Below are positions 1 through 14,011 of a DNA stretch of 64,000 nt, piece by piece (position 1 is the stretch's first letter; each line of letters begins with the position of its first letter). The DNA lies in NCBI GenBank assembly GCA_018907035.1, contig JACCIC010000121.1, positions 1,267,501 to 1,331,500 on the forward strand. The letters are read 5' to 3'. A program made the translations under genes and the position numbers. Below the pieces are notes generated by a model. The model was given only the letters and a program-made list of their open reading frames with translations. It had not been told where the DNA came from and ran no database searches. The stretch is from Sycobia sp. Sy_11. Taxonomy: Eukaryota; Arthropoda; Insecta; Hymenoptera; Epichrysomallidae.

Positions 1-104
1 TATCGTTTGCAGAGTCGACATCGAGCCAAAATTAAACTTCCGTTGAGCCCCATTCTCATTTTTCCTGTCGGAGTTTTAATTCACATTTTTCGTCTGCCTC
101 GAGC

Positions 105-107
<3 letters not shown>

Positions 108-164
<57 letters not shown>
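108..164. repeat. (AT)n microsatellite
   Basis: 57 bp of uninterrupted AT dinucleotides. Confidence 0.97.
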
Positions 165-167
<3 letters not shown>

Positions 168-323
168 GAATGTTCTAAAATTGCCAGTCAATTGGCAAAG
201 TAAGGACCCCGAAGCATTGGCGCTCGAGTCGAGGCTCGTGCCGCTGGTTGTATCCAAGCATCGAAGCCGTACGGATCAGCCGGGTGGAGGAGGCGAGAGA
301 GGGCTGTCAAACACATAGGCCTC

Positions 324-363
324 TATATATACGCGGAGCGGCACTTCATTATCCAACAGTCAG
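324..363 (+). promoter_or_regulatory. Candidate RNA polymerase II core promoter
   Basis: TATATATA at 324-331 and an initiator-like CAACAGTCAG with its A at 358, 34 nt from the first T. The surroundings (180-760) are GC-rich against an AT-rich background. No downstream coding exon was recognised, so this is a suggestion only. Confidence 0.3.
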
Positions 364-424
364 ACGTGTCGGCTTTCTTCGGTCAGAAGTGCGCGGCATC
401 AGCGCTATATACTTATATATAGTG

Positions 425-426
<2 letters not shown>

Positions 427-489
<63 letters not shown>

Positions 490-503
490 CGTATGTATGT
501 ATA
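427..503. repeat. Compound (AT)n(GTAT)n microsatellite
   Basis: About 40 bp of AT passes into about nine GTAT units with one ACGT change. It lies just downstream of the candidate promoter at 324-363. Confidence 0.95.
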
Positions 504-804
504 CCGTGAAAGACTGGAGAGGCTCGAAAGGGACGAGAAGGCTCTGATGGCGTTTATTTATTTTTTCTCTCTCGACCGACGCGTTGCGGTTGCGCGCGAG
601 GCGCAGGACCCCTCGTAGCTCGCTTTGTGTCGAGCCAAATGAGAGGAAAAAAGAGCGAAAGGGCCGGGACGTATAGGGGACAAGTCGAGTGCGGGCGAAG
701 GAGTCGTATAAGTCCCCGAGGCTTCTTAGACGGCTTTCGGCTTAGTCAGCGAGCTGAAAGGCCTTTTATACACACCCTTAATCGATACCGTAATATCGTT
801 TAGG

Positions 805-985
805 TATAAAAGCGCGATGTGCATTTAAATCCGTTCCTTGCTATCAAGCATCACCTTCGTTTTGCAACTGCTATTCGCGAGGCTGTATAAGCCAAATATT
901 TACCATGGCGGGCAATAGGCATCTTTTTAAGAAAAATAAAGCTCGGCTTAATCCCACGCATCGCTCTCTAATCCTCTACCAGTGA
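805..985 (+). other. TATAAAA box followed by a 26-codon ORF
   Basis: TATAAAA at 805-811, then ATG at 905 in a good context (TTTACCATGG), reading MAGNRHLFKKNKARLNPTHR and six more residues to TGA at 983. The small, basic peptide matches nothing I recognise. It may be chance, or part of a 5' leader. Confidence 0.2.
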
Positions 986-1157
986 AAATCAGATCGGTGC
1001 GTAGTCGTTATTTATGCATGCTGATTTTAAATATCGCTGTAAACCTCGCAGATAAACACTAAATTAAAGGTGGTCGTTTAACTATTTTTCAAAACGACAA
1101 GATTTTGACCCATTCCATTGGATAAACATGTAAGCTTGTTTTTAAACAAGCTAGCAG

Positions 1158-1330
1158 CAGACTGCCCTTATTTACAACCAGGCCCGTAGAATCTGAAATA
1201 TATAAACCTGCAATATTAGAATCAAAATTAATTTGCCATTTCGCGATAATTTCACTGTTCCTCTTCGCCGATCTTTTCTATATCTGCAATACTCGTTTAT
1301 TTCGAACCATTTCAGTTCCTATTTTCAGTG
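1158..1330 (-). repeat. Dispersed repeat family B, copy near the left edge
   Basis: CAGACTGCCCTTATTTACAA followed by CCAGGCCCGTAGAATCTGAA matches, reversed, the stretch at 29110-29195, and its second half matches 28801-28925 on the same strand. No coding capacity. The family shares about 45 bp or more between copies. Confidence 0.55.
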
Positions 1331-2667
1331 AGTCCCTTCTTGAATAATATTTTGACATTTAGATATATCGCGTGTCTTTTTAATTTATGTTGATAAAAAA
1401 GTTGGACGAGTTATAGCTTTAATTTACAATGAGGTAATTTGTAAGTATATGAAATGTTTGTAGATTATTATCTTAAAATAATGATGTTTGACATATTTTA
1501 ATTTAATAGATATTTGTTGCCATGATATAGTCAGCATGTCAAAACTGACGAAACGTCGCTGAATTAAAAACAATTTTTAAATTCTTAAAAATGAACTGTG
1601 CCATATCAAGTTATATCATATTATATTATTTTGAACTGACCGGCATTAAAAATGCTTTAAAATATGGGTACGTTGTTTGGCAAACGCAGATTGCAGTTGA
1701 ATGCCTCTTTTAGAAACTATTATTGGTCTTGATATTGTATTTGATATATATTTATTGCGAAGAACTCACCTTGTTTATCTAGCAATTATACTGAATTCTG
1801 AGATAGATTATGAATACGAGAAAATTCCTATGTATAGTACATGAAGAGTTATAAGCCCAACGACAATGCGACTTCTCCTCGTCAATCTACTAAAAAATTG
1901 TAAAATTATTATAAAATTCTAGCATTCTAAATTGTATTGATCACTAGTTAAGTACATTTATGTTATCTGCCTAACTATGCCTAATTTACTAGAAAAATTG
2001 TTACATACAATTTTAAAGTCACAACCGATCGGAAGTATATAATATGAAAAGGAATAAATAAACAAATAGTATTTTTTTTTTTTAGAGAATGTAAATCATT
2101 ACTTATAATATGTGTATATACATTAATTTTATTATGCGTAATTTATGAAAATTAATTTACGTACTTGATTTTTATACACGCTGAAATCGATCTGAATGGA
2201 TTCAACACAATTGTATATATATTTTTAATTTTATTGTAAAAGTCCTATCAAATACAATCAGAATTCTATGTTATTGATAATCATATTTATTCCTCTTTTG
2301 CCACGACAAGGGGTCAGTATTCCTTTGTATTTCACCAATAACCAATTTTGTATTTTTTTACCACGTAAAAAATGCAATTAGTTTGATTAAAGAAATGAAG
2401 TTGCTGTATTTGCATTATTGTAAATTTGAAAATGAAATTTGATATATGAAAAATATTATAGGGCTAACGTTATCATCAGCAATTTAAGTACGGCAAATTA
2501 TTGATTTCTATTTTACTTCGAGAGAAATGATAAGTTATGATGTTTTGGAAAATAATTATGACAGTGGTGGAAAGCTTGAAACCGGAAAATGACAATCTGA
2601 ATTGCTTAGCCCCGCAGTAAAAGCAGATCTTCGCTTTCGTGATATAACAATACAATCTGACTCTCTG

Positions 2668-2674
<7 letters not shown>

Positions 2675-2748
<74 letters not shown>

Positions 2749-2791
2749 ATAGAAATAGATGGCTTGACTTGAATTTAAACTTGCACCATGT

Positions 2792-2851
<60 letters not shown>
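2675..2851. repeat. (CT)n and (AG)n arms in inverted orientation
   Basis: A (CT)36 run at 2675-2746 and an (AG)28 run at 2795-2851 on the same strand, 48 bp apart. They are complementary, so about 56 bp could pair. A further (AG)25 run lies at 3053-3102. Confidence 0.95.
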
Positions 2852-2854
<3 letters not shown>

Positions 2855-3044
2855 GATAGAGAAAGAGCGATAGTATTCGTGGGGAAGAGCAAAGTTTCGT
2901 AGAAACCGTCAGGTGCAGTAATAAACTTCCTTTTGGTGCGAGGCAAAAAAGTAAATTTAGTTTAACTAAACGATATAGTTCAGCAGTCCGGGGAATAATT
3001 TAGAGAGTTTATTCGTTAATTATGCGCAAAAGAAAGGAAAAATG

Positions 3045-3052
<8 letters not shown>

Positions 3053-3102
<50 letters not shown>
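3053..3102. repeat. (AG)25 microsatellite
   Basis: Uninterrupted AG dinucleotides followed by AGAAAGAGAAAG. Third purine run within 450 bp. Confidence 0.95.
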
Positions 3103-3110
<8 letters not shown>

Positions 3111-3999
3111 AGATTATATATTTGAGGATATGAATATATAATAAATTTATCCAATCATTTAGATTTTTCTTTCAATACCCGTAAGTAAAATAATTTAATA
3201 CAAATGGATAAATCTTTTAAAAAATCTAAAGTATATCTCTAGTAGTCTTTAGAAGTTTATAGTGTTTTAAAAAGTTATGATTTATTGAATATGATCATTA
3301 CCGGAAAAATAAAATTTTTGACGCTTAACTATAAAATCATCAATACCAGTGATACAATAATCTAACGTGTGAGGAATTTACAAATATTAATCTAGTTTAT
3401 GTTACAGCGGTCTTTGAGGACTCGATTAACTCTTGAGAATTTAATCTTCTTAAATTTTGTATTCTCGTGCTTCTTCAGAGATATAGATCGCCATTTGAAC
3501 AAATTTTCAGTATCCTTATTTTTGTAATCCGTGATAGTGATAGTCGTTTAAAAATGTTTCAGCAACTAATACACTTTACAAAATAGCGATGTGTATAAAA
3601 AAGACAATAATAATAGAAGGGAAGGGAAGATCTTTCTTATAGATGAAACATCGTGGCATATAAAAATGATAAGATGCTGAATCGTGCTGAAGTTCTCCAG
3701 ATATACAGATTGCATTCTCGGATAATCAAACTACTGGTAGCAATTTTCACTTGTTACACTGTAAAAAAATGTAAAATGTACAAAAAAGATCCATATGGGC
3801 CAAGTAGTGCCAGATTCACCTGTATAAAAACGAAGGGTCTACTACATAATGTCAATCGAATGAAAAAATGCTGAATGCAGCACTGTTTTACTGTGGTAGG
3901 GGCAGCGTCTGAATTTATTAGCCACACGATTTATCATGCCAGGTAGCTTGAAGTAGTATGTGGATAACTGATAATTAAGTGATTGTAAAAAAAGTTGTA

Positions 4000-6900
4000 T
4001 AATTATCTATGAATATCCATTATTTTCCGAATCAGATTTCTTATTGAGTACATTTATAATTGTGATTGAGAATTCAAATTATCTATTTTTGAACGAGAGC
4101 CAGTCATACTCGATTATTATCTATTTTAGGAATAAAAGAATGAATTAATTCAATAAAGAAACTTGGATAGGTTTACTAATATTAGAAAATTTATTTCCTA
4201 ACTGCTGTTTCCGTAGTCAAGGTTTTTTCAAAGATTAATACAGATTGCAAAATTAGAATATTAACATGATACTGTAGGTAGAATATATCCGTAAAGTTAC
4301 AATACAAACGCAAGAAGAGAGAGGTAAAGTTATCTAATTAAAAAAAATTGAAATAAGGGAAAAGTTAATGTCATCAATAATAATTTAGTGTTTATTGTTT
4401 TTTTATGAGTTCGTGATTTCTATAACAATTGCTAGAGATTTGAATACTTTTTCACCATTCCTATATAATAACTTATAATTGAATTTATTTCAACCGTATT
4501 GTTTATTGAAACGATATTCGGCAACAGCTGTATCTTATTTGTACCAGATTTTACTATATTTTATTGATTTCGAATATACATGCGTTTACACATATGGCGA
4601 CCAGTTTGACCAGTAGAAATTGAATCGCAGTTCAGACATGATAATTTATAAACACGATCTTTATGCTTTGGAAGAATTTAGTTGTATTCTATTATATAAT
4701 ATACTAAGAACGATTTTGAGAATTGATGTTATATTTTGATATTTATTTTTGTTAGAAATATGTGCAATTTTCCATTTTCAGCTCATTCTTTTGTGGGCCT
4801 CTGTAATCAAATAAAATAACAAGTACGTTAAAAAATCAGCAACGCAGATTCAACCTAAAAAATATTCTTAAAAGAAAGCCAAGCAGAGAATACTATGGTC
4901 TAAGTAATAGCAGCTTTAAAGCTTTAGAGAATCATAGACTTTGTTCAAATAACAATACATTTGTAACTAAATTATCCAAAGCCAGAAAGTGACAGTGAAT
5001 ATACTTGAAAGGAGGATAAATTACTTTAACTTACTATCAGTCGACTAGCGCGCATCAAAGGAATTTGCGGCGGAAGAGAAAGATAGGCTGAAATACTTTA
5101 ATCAAAGCTTTCGTTGTAGATGCCTTTCATTAGCATTCGCATTGAAACCGCGAGATGGCGCGGATTCGTTGTTTATTCTACCTGCTCACGTGATGGACCG
5201 CCAGCGTGACTGCCGCGCCGCCGCCGTTGGCGAGTCTCGATATATACCCAGGTGACGTGCTTATTTTTCCGTATTCTTTATTTTTCCACCGCGGCCCCTC
5301 CGTGAAACGTAATCGCGTTCGTTTTGTATGGGAAAGGGTGACGACGCGCACACGTATGGCACAGCAGTCCGGGCACGTTTCTCATTTTTCGTTTCTGTGG
5401 TTCGGTCTGTAGAGAAATCACGAAAATATCGTCGAAATCCAAAATTTGACCGTTTATATTGCATAGATATTCAACGCGTAGATTTTTATCTTTTTAAAAG
5501 CTCGTAGAGAATTTCTTTATGTGATGAACGTTCGGGATGTATATCTGTTTATGCTAGATTTTATATTATCTTTATTACATATCAAGCGTTGTGGTTGCGA
5601 ACCGCAGGTGAGTATAGGCACAGAATAAGCCAGCCGACCACACACACACTCGTGACTATGAATATATCCAAACACACGTGCGCGCGCACACACCCACACA
5701 CATAGGTGTATTTATAGAGACAGATATATATCTCTATATAAAAGATGTTAACATGGGACTGTTTCAAAGTCTTTGAATTTTATTTACTTCTGTACGACAT
5801 AAAATCCAAAATCCACATGATCCTTTCATAATAAAAAAGTTTCAATCTAGCTAATGTAGTTTTGAAGAAGTTATATTGAATAATAACTTTTAATAATTGT
5901 GCGTTTTGTTCATTTTAAGGTTTTATTTTTTCTTCTTCTCTAAATTAGCTAGAATAGTCTGCTGGCGATTTATTATTATCATGGCAAATTAATCATTGTA
6001 AAAGTAAGAATTTTTCATTAAAAATTAATTAGTATTATTTTCATCGATTCTGATGACAGCTTTTTATATATAATTTAATAATTTTAAAGTCAATAGCCCC
6101 ACTATGTAATTTTGAGGTAGATGAATTTATATATAAAAACAGAACAACTTTTATTTATTCATATTTATACACATAAGACGAAATACGAGCATAGTAGTAA
6201 ATCGACATCATTCATATTGAATGTCTGAAGTCAAAACATGGAAATGAAATAAAATGAAAAATAAAATGTTTTGATCAGTTCTTTAATTAGTTTATATACA
6301 TTAATTTATTAAATATTTATTACTCTTATGGAGAAATAGCATTGTACAAGGTATTATGTGTAATCAACCAGTTTATCTGAAACAACAAATAAAACTAGCA
6401 TTTTAATCGGTTACCATTACCCTATCGCGCGGATTAGAATTTAAGCAAAATATTAAAATTTGAATTTTCAGCACAGTTTTAGAGAAAAAAGATGATTTTG
6501 AATATTTTTTATCGTTATTTAATTAAAAAAAAAAACATTTTTTATGTATCTAAATTATACTAGCTTATATTTATACAGAACATATGTGGAAATTTTTAGT
6601 TATTTGGCTGACAGTCTTTCGAGCCATCTTTGATATCGATTCAAAAAAATGCTACTTCGAAAAATAGGCGTTCAGAAGTTTAAGAATCTATTTCATACCA
6701 ATAATTTCATTCAGAAGTGTTCAGGAGAATCTGAGCCGTCCAAGACATCTTTATTTACTCCTGGAAGTTATGGACACACGCAACTTCGTCTTGATTTTAA
6801 GTCCGATTTTCGTTGAAGTAGTATAAGACTTACCAATTCGAACATTGCAAGCAATTGTCGTTAGAACCTTCTACATAATTGTGATTAAAATTTTATTTTC

Positions 6901-7200
6901 AGCCTTTCATACATGTACCTGATATTTATCATGGAGATCATATATGCTTACCATCAATCATAGTGTTGATATACAGCTACAGAGATCCATAAATATCAAT
7001 TTTCTCGATGCTAGAATTCTTTCTGCATCGATAAAATCGTTCAGATATAGCGCAGCTAATACTTTTATTTTCATTTATGATTCTCGCCGAATTAAAATTG
7101 AAAGATAAAATCTTCTCTTTTTAAAAATTTGTAAAGATATACACATTCATAATATTCGCATTATTTGGTGTCCAAGCGTGAACTGTATTATTTTTCTATC
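4000..7200. other. Intergenic, no gene seen
   Basis: Mostly AT-rich, with stop codons in all frames. A GC-richer patch at 5,040-5,410 and a GT/CA-rich patch at 5,640-5,704 stand out. The open frames there are short and lack family resemblance. Confidence 0.6.
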
Positions 7201-7252
7201 GATTTTTTCCCCGCGAATAACCTTTCACGAATATCCAAGAAAAAGAGAATGC

Positions 7253-7704
7253 TCGAATAAAATCTGACTGTCACAACATCCCATAACATATGGCAGAAGT
7301 TTCAATGACGATATTTTATAATATAAAAATTTGTCTAGTTCAATAGTGAAAAACGGTTGTTTAGGAAGTTCACTGTAACGATAAATAATCATAAAATATA
7401 CCCGAGAGTTTTGGAAATAAGGAAAATTACGAGTGCATGATGTTTTCAACTGCAAATATTTTCATACATTTTTGTGTGCGTGTCTCTCTCAAATCCAAAA
7501 TAGATCGACTTATTTCACAATTTATAAACTCAATTCTCATTATTTCTACAACCGAAAGATAAATTATAATTTTTTATCGTGACATTAAAGTTCGCTAAAT
7601 AATTGTTTTTACCATTGAAGTATAGAAATTGTTATATTATGAAAAATTGTCGTCAAATCTTTTGCCATATTATGCGGCTGTAACGTAGTAATATGTTATT
7701 TCGA
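7253..7704. mobile_element. Foldback (MITE-like) element, copy 1
   Basis: About 452 bp. Begins TCGAATAAAATCTGACTGTC and ends TATGTTATTTCGA, giving terminal inverted repeats like the 20.3-kb copy. It shares ATTATGAAAAATTGTCGTC at 7636 with that copy's right arm (20692) and AATTTATAAACTCAATTCTC at 7519 with its inner arm. The left inner arm has decayed more. Confidence 0.75.
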
Positions 7705-8251
7705 CATACTATTAAATACAGATGCGTGTTACTAGAATGCACGAGCAGTACTGCAATACTTGTTAGCAGTATCTTTTTTCAAAGATGAAAGGTCTTGCCA
7801 GACATTTAGAAAATAGAATATATATGTACTAATAAGTGACATATTAACTGAAGCGATTCTTATGAATTCCGAATATGTGGTTTTAGATTTTCATTTCTAT
7901 AAAAAAATCCTCTAAGTAAAGTTGCCGAATGGATAAAACGGCAGATCCTCTTAATATATACGATTTCCTTCTTCTCAACGACTCCTTTTTCTCATCGTCA
8001 GCCTACTACTAAAACGGATCAAAGCCCCTGGAAGCTGATTGGAGATTTGTTGCGCACAAAGGGTACATAACCTCTTTGCCTCAACATCCATCACGGCGAC
8101 AATTAGCGACGCTGCTCTCCTACAGAAAAAGAAAAAGTGGCAATGCCACTGTGACGTGAATGGTAAATAATAGGAGAGAGGAAGAGGGAGGATAGGCGAG
8201 TCAGAGGGGCTCGTCTGCGCGCAGAAGAATTAAAAAGACTAGCCGCGGGGC

Positions 8252-8258
8252 TATAAAG
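8252..8258 (+). promoter_or_regulatory. TATA-like box in a GC-rich island
   Basis: TATAAAG within CTATAAAGCGCGTCG, inside the GC-rich stretch 8,090-8,480. It resembles TATAAAAGCGCGATG at 805. No clear initiator or coding exon follows. Confidence 0.2.
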
Positions 8259-9031
8259 CGCGTCGTGTTGATATAGGCGTAATAGGAAAAGTGTACAATC
8301 TCGGGAGATTCGCGACTTATTGCCTATACATGGCTATATATATACATATATAGCCGTATATTGCACCCCCGTTCACTCGCAGTAGGTCGCGCACGCTTTA
8401 TATTGCAGAATGCGCATGCGATAATGAACCCCTATCTGCCCCCCGCTCCCGTGTCTATCGTCGCATCCTTCCCACAATAGTCTTTCCTAGTGCAACGAAC
8501 TGTTGCCGACTTATCGCAGCTGCAGCAGGATTCACTTGTGTGTAGATGTGCGTGCGTGTGCGCGTGCGTGTGGCTTACAATACCTGCGCAGGCTGCAGAG
8601 CGTGCACCGGAGACACGGCTCTTTGCGATATTACGTATATTAGTTCACGACGTTTCCCCGATGCGATCGCGTTATTGTAAGTTGCGTGTACGAGGCGAGG
8701 GGTGGAGAGATTTTGATAACCGATAAGTTTTCCACATCGGTTGCGTTACTGTTTCGAATTTTGTCTCTTACATACACACTTCTGCTTTATTGGAAATCAT
8801 AGCGAAAATATTTGCGCGCGCAAGGATAAATAGCCGGGCGAGCCACGACGAATTCGATTACTGATAATTGTACGTTAAGCACATTTATCATCTAACATAC
8901 CGATGTTATATATCGGATGGAAGTTACAAGGAGAGTCTCGCAATATTCAGTATCTGTAAATAACCTGGATATTTTATTGAAGTATAAGCTTAACTCTGCA
9001 GTTAGCATTAATTATCCTGAACCATTAAACA

Positions 9032-9068
9032 AATGCGTGTGTGTGTGTGCGCGCGCGCCCGCGCATGC
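9032..9068. repeat. Alternating (GT)n(GC)n tract, Z-DNA candidate
   Basis: GT dinucleotides pass into GC dinucleotides, nearly all alternating purine and pyrimidine. Similar tracts lie at 5641-5701, 8547-8573 and 19806-19838. Confidence 0.6.
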
Positions 9069-10557
9069 GTGCCTGTTTGCATTAATAATATACGTGTATT
9101 AAAATAAATCGATATGATAATTGCTCAGCAAAATATATATTTTTACTAATTTTATTGTTATGGACAAATTTCTTATTAGATAAAAACCACTGGATCAAGT
9201 CATAGGTTTTCCCAACTCCACAGCCAGAACTCGCGGAGTGGATCAAGTAGGTTTATGTTAGCTTAACTTAGTCCGTAAGCCGGGACAAAGGAAAGGAAAT
9301 ATCGTGCCGAGAATAAAATGTAAAAGCATTAACTGTGATACATGCAATAAATAAAAATAATTTTTTAAAAATTCGATTATAAAATTTATAATAACATAAT
9401 AAAAACATCTGTTTTCATATATCTAGAATAGAAGAATAAAAAATCGTGATAATATAATCAAATTGCATCTTTTATCACGCTTTCATGTTTATACTATAAA
9501 TCCATATGAATAAATTATGAGTAATTTTAAAAGATGATTGCATTATACCCACGATGTAATTTCTATTAAAAATGTTTTTTTTAAACAAATTCGATTTCTC
9601 GCTTTTTTTCAAATAATGTAAAAAGTAAATCAGATTTCTAATTTAAATTTTGCTCAATGTTTTCAATAATATTTCATGAATAATCAGTATTTACACATAT
9701 AATTTAGTAATATATGTCTGTTAATGTACAGGTTTTGAAATTGTTTACAATGATTTATGAATACTTTTTTAGTTAAACAAATCCATTACGTTCTTTAAAA
9801 TCCCGTAAGATCCTAATACGTCGAAATTCAACGGTACCTACCGATCAAAAATACTTGGACTTTTCTTAAAAGAATTTACGTATCAAAGCAAAGAAAATTA
9901 TAATTTTTTTAATTCAGTTAACTCGATGACTTTTAACACGAATGAGTAACATTTTGTCTGATTCTTATTTTTGATATTCAAACGAGCTAAAATTCTCTAG
10001 GAAATCTGAAATTTTAAATATTACTTAATAATGTTTGGGTCAGAAAGAATATTAAATTAAAAAGAATGCATTCTATTACGATCTGTACTTAAAGTCTGAA
10101 TTTAAGATTATGTTACCCAACAATATACACAATATAGCCGATCACTTTTGTCCAGATTTGATTTACCGCAGTTGCACGATTCTAGTGAAGTTGAGAATTC
10201 CGAAAAGCGCGAGAAGCAAAAATCTTTTTCCTTGGAAACTAGTCGACTATAACGATTATGCTATAGGTCCCGTGCGCAGTCGTTTATAGAGTTGCCTATA
10301 AAGGTTAATCTGTAAGTTTTCGTTCCTAACAACATGGCACATATACCTATATGTGTATATATACTATCTAACGTAATTTATACTTGTTCAATGGGAACAA
10401 ATACTTGCATAGCTTGAACACTAGTGTCACTGTGCACAGTGCCTATAGCATATATTATATATATAAAAGTTCAAGTTAAATCATCTCGCCCTCGAACTCG
10501 CCTGTAATCAAATTTCATCTCATAACCGGAACGCTTCCATAACAAACCATATATAGA

Positions 10558-10558
10558 C

Positions 10559-10621
<63 letters not shown>

Positions 10622-10639
10622 GTGTGTGTGCGTGTGTGT
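10558..10639. repeat. Compound (AT)n(GT)n microsatellite
   Basis: About 60 bp of AT with one AC interruption, then GT units. Confidence 0.95.
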
Positions 10640-12059
10640 ATAGGTACATCTGCATAGCCTTACGTATAAGTTCGTAGAGTTTCAAAACGGTCATAATATG
10701 TACAAAACGGAACTTTGCGATAGATGCAAGTTTCTAGTTCGCTCTATACAGCTTTTATGGATAATCGAAGCGAATGAGGGTCGATTGAAGGCGCGGATTA
10801 CGATTAAAACAAATACCATATACCTTTAGTTTTAGAACATGTGTAAAGCTTTGAACTTTGAAGATCATAAACTGCAGTAGAAACTTGCCAGTGCATAATA
10901 CATATACTTTTGAGTTTAATTTTCAAAACTAACGATGAATAACACATGGGCTGCAAAATCCCGAGCCTCGCATCTAGATGCGCTAGTTTTATTGCATTCA
11001 CCTCATTATCAGTCAGTACTAATCTTTGAAAGACAGATGTGAAAATTTCACGATATTCTGTTCATTAATTTGTGAATTATTGTGTTAACAATGACGCTAG
11101 ATTTGCAATTTTTCTAAGAATGGATCAAAAATAATTTCGTGTTTTAATACTCAACTGTTCAAATATAAATAACAATGATGCAGAATCCAGTGGATGTTCA
11201 AATGAGAAGGTAAAACATAAAAGAAATCCACCAAAGCGTATTGAACAATTAAAAATCCAAATTGCATCAATTGTCTAACATCGTCAAGTATTCAAAAACA
11301 CGCGTTGAGTTTCTATTGCATAACATTTGTCTATGAGAAAGCTATGTTCAAATTATGTTCAACTTTTTCATATTTTAAAAAATAATTTTGTATAACTTAG
11401 TTGAAGTAATAAATTTTTTTTGTTTAAAATTATATAAATCACTGCATTTTCGATTCCACTGCTTTAGAATACATAAACTAATTATTTGTTCGAATAGCCA
11501 GAATATCGATAACTTTCTTCAATTAAATTGTTCGTGACAGTATCCTCGATCCAAATAAATGAATTATTTAATTGAAGGTCGTACATTTTATGATACTTTT
11601 AAAAAATTAATGTCATATATGTTATAAACGATAGACTTATTTTTTAACAATGTGAACACTAAATCTTATAGTCATTAGTTTATAAAAAATAGTTGTGTTG
11701 CAATAGTGCTCAAAAACAGATGACTGCTTCAAAAAACATTTTTTCTCAATAGTTTATCAACCTTTGTTGAACAAAGGGCCAGGCTTTTACAATTTTTTTT
11801 TGAAAAACAGAAATTTGTTTATATTATTCCGGCTCCTTACAAGGTGTGTTATTTATATGTTAATAAACTGAGTGTGAATTGTTTTTAACATAACTTCTAA
11901 GATCCTGGTTTCTAAAATTTTCACAAATTTTCAAGCACGAAAAAAAGATTCAAATTACTGTTAAGTTAGTGTAAAAATTGATTGGATTTTATGTTAAAGT
12001 CTAATTAAAATTTATTAATTGAGGCCATAATGGGATGTCAGAGTAAAATATGATCGCTC

Positions 12060-12390
12060 TAACCCGCGAAATAAAAGATGAAAGGTTTAATTACGATTTT
12101 GCACAATATAATCAGTTGTACACTTTGATAGTTAAAAATGGATTTCAACTTTGTATGACAGGAAACGATCATAAATTATACGATAGTTGGGAAAATCATG
12201 AAAATCCCAACTGGCGTAAGTTATGAAATTATCGTGTTTTAGACGACAGTATAGTAAAAGATTTTACATAGAATGCATCAGATTTTCTGTGAACATGTGC
12301 ATGAGTCATCCCAACGTCCCAGAATAGTTATATTGTGAAAAATTGTTGTCAAATCTATAAGTTTAAATATTACACGAGCATATCGTGTAT
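12060..12390. mobile_element. Foldback (MITE-like) element, copy 2, degraded
   Basis: Shorter, diverged copy. ACAATATAATCAGTTGTACA at 12102 and CGATAGTTGGGAAAATCATG at 12181 line up with the 20.3-kb copy (the second with its right arm reversed), and TTATATTGTGAAAAATTGTT at 12327 with the right end. Exact limits are uncertain. Confidence 0.6.
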
Positions 12391-13554
12391 GTAATACCCG
12401 AGTGATAAAAATATTGCCTTATTGTTAGTTTGTAAAAGAGCATATCGGCAATAATTTTTTATTCGACTATTTTAATTGTCGTAAACAGATACAAAGAAGT
12501 CGAAAGAAGTACTTCGTTTAAACAATAAAAATTATAAGTAATCAGTTTCGAAGTATTAGAAAAGCTTAATTAAATAAATTACAATGTTTTATTAAAATAT
12601 AGAAAGAATAGCGAAAAAGTGTCCGTAGAAGGCGCTTCTGAGAAAACTTTATTTCCTTCAGCATTTATTTACACATTATTTTAATAATTAATACAATAAT
12701 ATTAATTTTTGTAAAAAACGTCTGTTATAATACTGGAACTTTTAACTTACAACCCCTCTACAAAATTACGGTATAAAATGCTCGATCTCTTAAATCAAAT
12801 GGAAGGTTTTATAACTCCACGCCTATGAGAAGTTCCACAAATTCCTGCTAGATTTCAATCGTTTTCACCCCACCTAATTCATCTCCACAGCTGTATAAGA
12901 GCTTCCGAGCATAGAGCACTGTCTACTAGCATCGAGTTTAGTTGCAAAAAGTAATTTCATGATTCCATATTGCCGATACGCGATTTCATCGATTGCACGA
13001 GCGGCTTAAAAAAAGTTTGAAGCAATTTCTATACGATTCTGTTATTTGGAATAAAGTTTAATGCGAACTTAAATTTTTGGCTGATCTCACATATGTCAGC
13101 TCGATGTACGAATCGGTGTTTAAAAATAGCAATCTGTTAAAGATATTTTCTGCTTTTGTATCAAGCTTTATTATATATTAAATAACATATCTCGTCAGAT
13201 TAGACCTCATCTACTAGCAACCAGAGCAAAATATGACTCATACATTGTTTTAGAAAATTTTAGCCATATATAGTATTCCTTCTGTATCAAAATTTTATAC
13301 TTAATTACTTACCCTAATGTAATAATAGACTTACAGAAATTTTATAAATAAGTTGATTTCATCACTAGCCGTGGCTAGGAAAAGTAGCAGATCGCTAATG
13401 GGCAAAGAAAATCGTATAAAAAATTGTATTAAGTAAGAAAGTTCAAAATAAATGTTAGACAAACTCAATACCATTACTATTATAGTGATCATTTGTATAA
13501 TGCTGGACATTAGATCATAGCATAAGTAAAATACAAATGTAAATTATAATATAA

Positions 13555-13560
<6 letters not shown>

Positions 13561-13600
<40 letters not shown>
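13561..13600. repeat. (AT)20 microsatellite
   Basis: Uninterrupted AT run in intergenic DNA; a short (TC)14 run follows at 13979-14007. Confidence 0.95.
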
Positions 13601-13603
<3 letters not shown>

Positions 13604-13974
13604 TTCCAAGTATCGTGTAACATAACACGTAAATGCATAACACGCAACATAACATTTGTATTATATTAGTTACAAATTAGTGTAAAGGAAGCGAGTAGCA
13701 AGATCGATTAAGAGAGAAAAATTACAGAAATATGGAATTTTAGCAAATGAAAAGATGAACTAATGAATATAAACTAATCTTATTTTATAAGGAGAATTTT
13801 CAGCCTCAAAAGTCAGAATCTTCCAAACTCTACATTTCAAACAAAATTTAAGGAGGACAAATTTCAAGATTTTAAATTTAAATTAGCATTTATTGAAGTT
13901 TTATAGTTCAATCATTAAAGTTCAATATCAAGAAATAATGATTATTAATCTAATTTCATATTTTTGTAATTTAT

Positions 13975-14011
<37 letters not shown>

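Noticed and set aside
3653..3874. 73-codon plus frame
   Set aside because: Begins at GTG, no homology recognised, AT-rich composition like the flanks.
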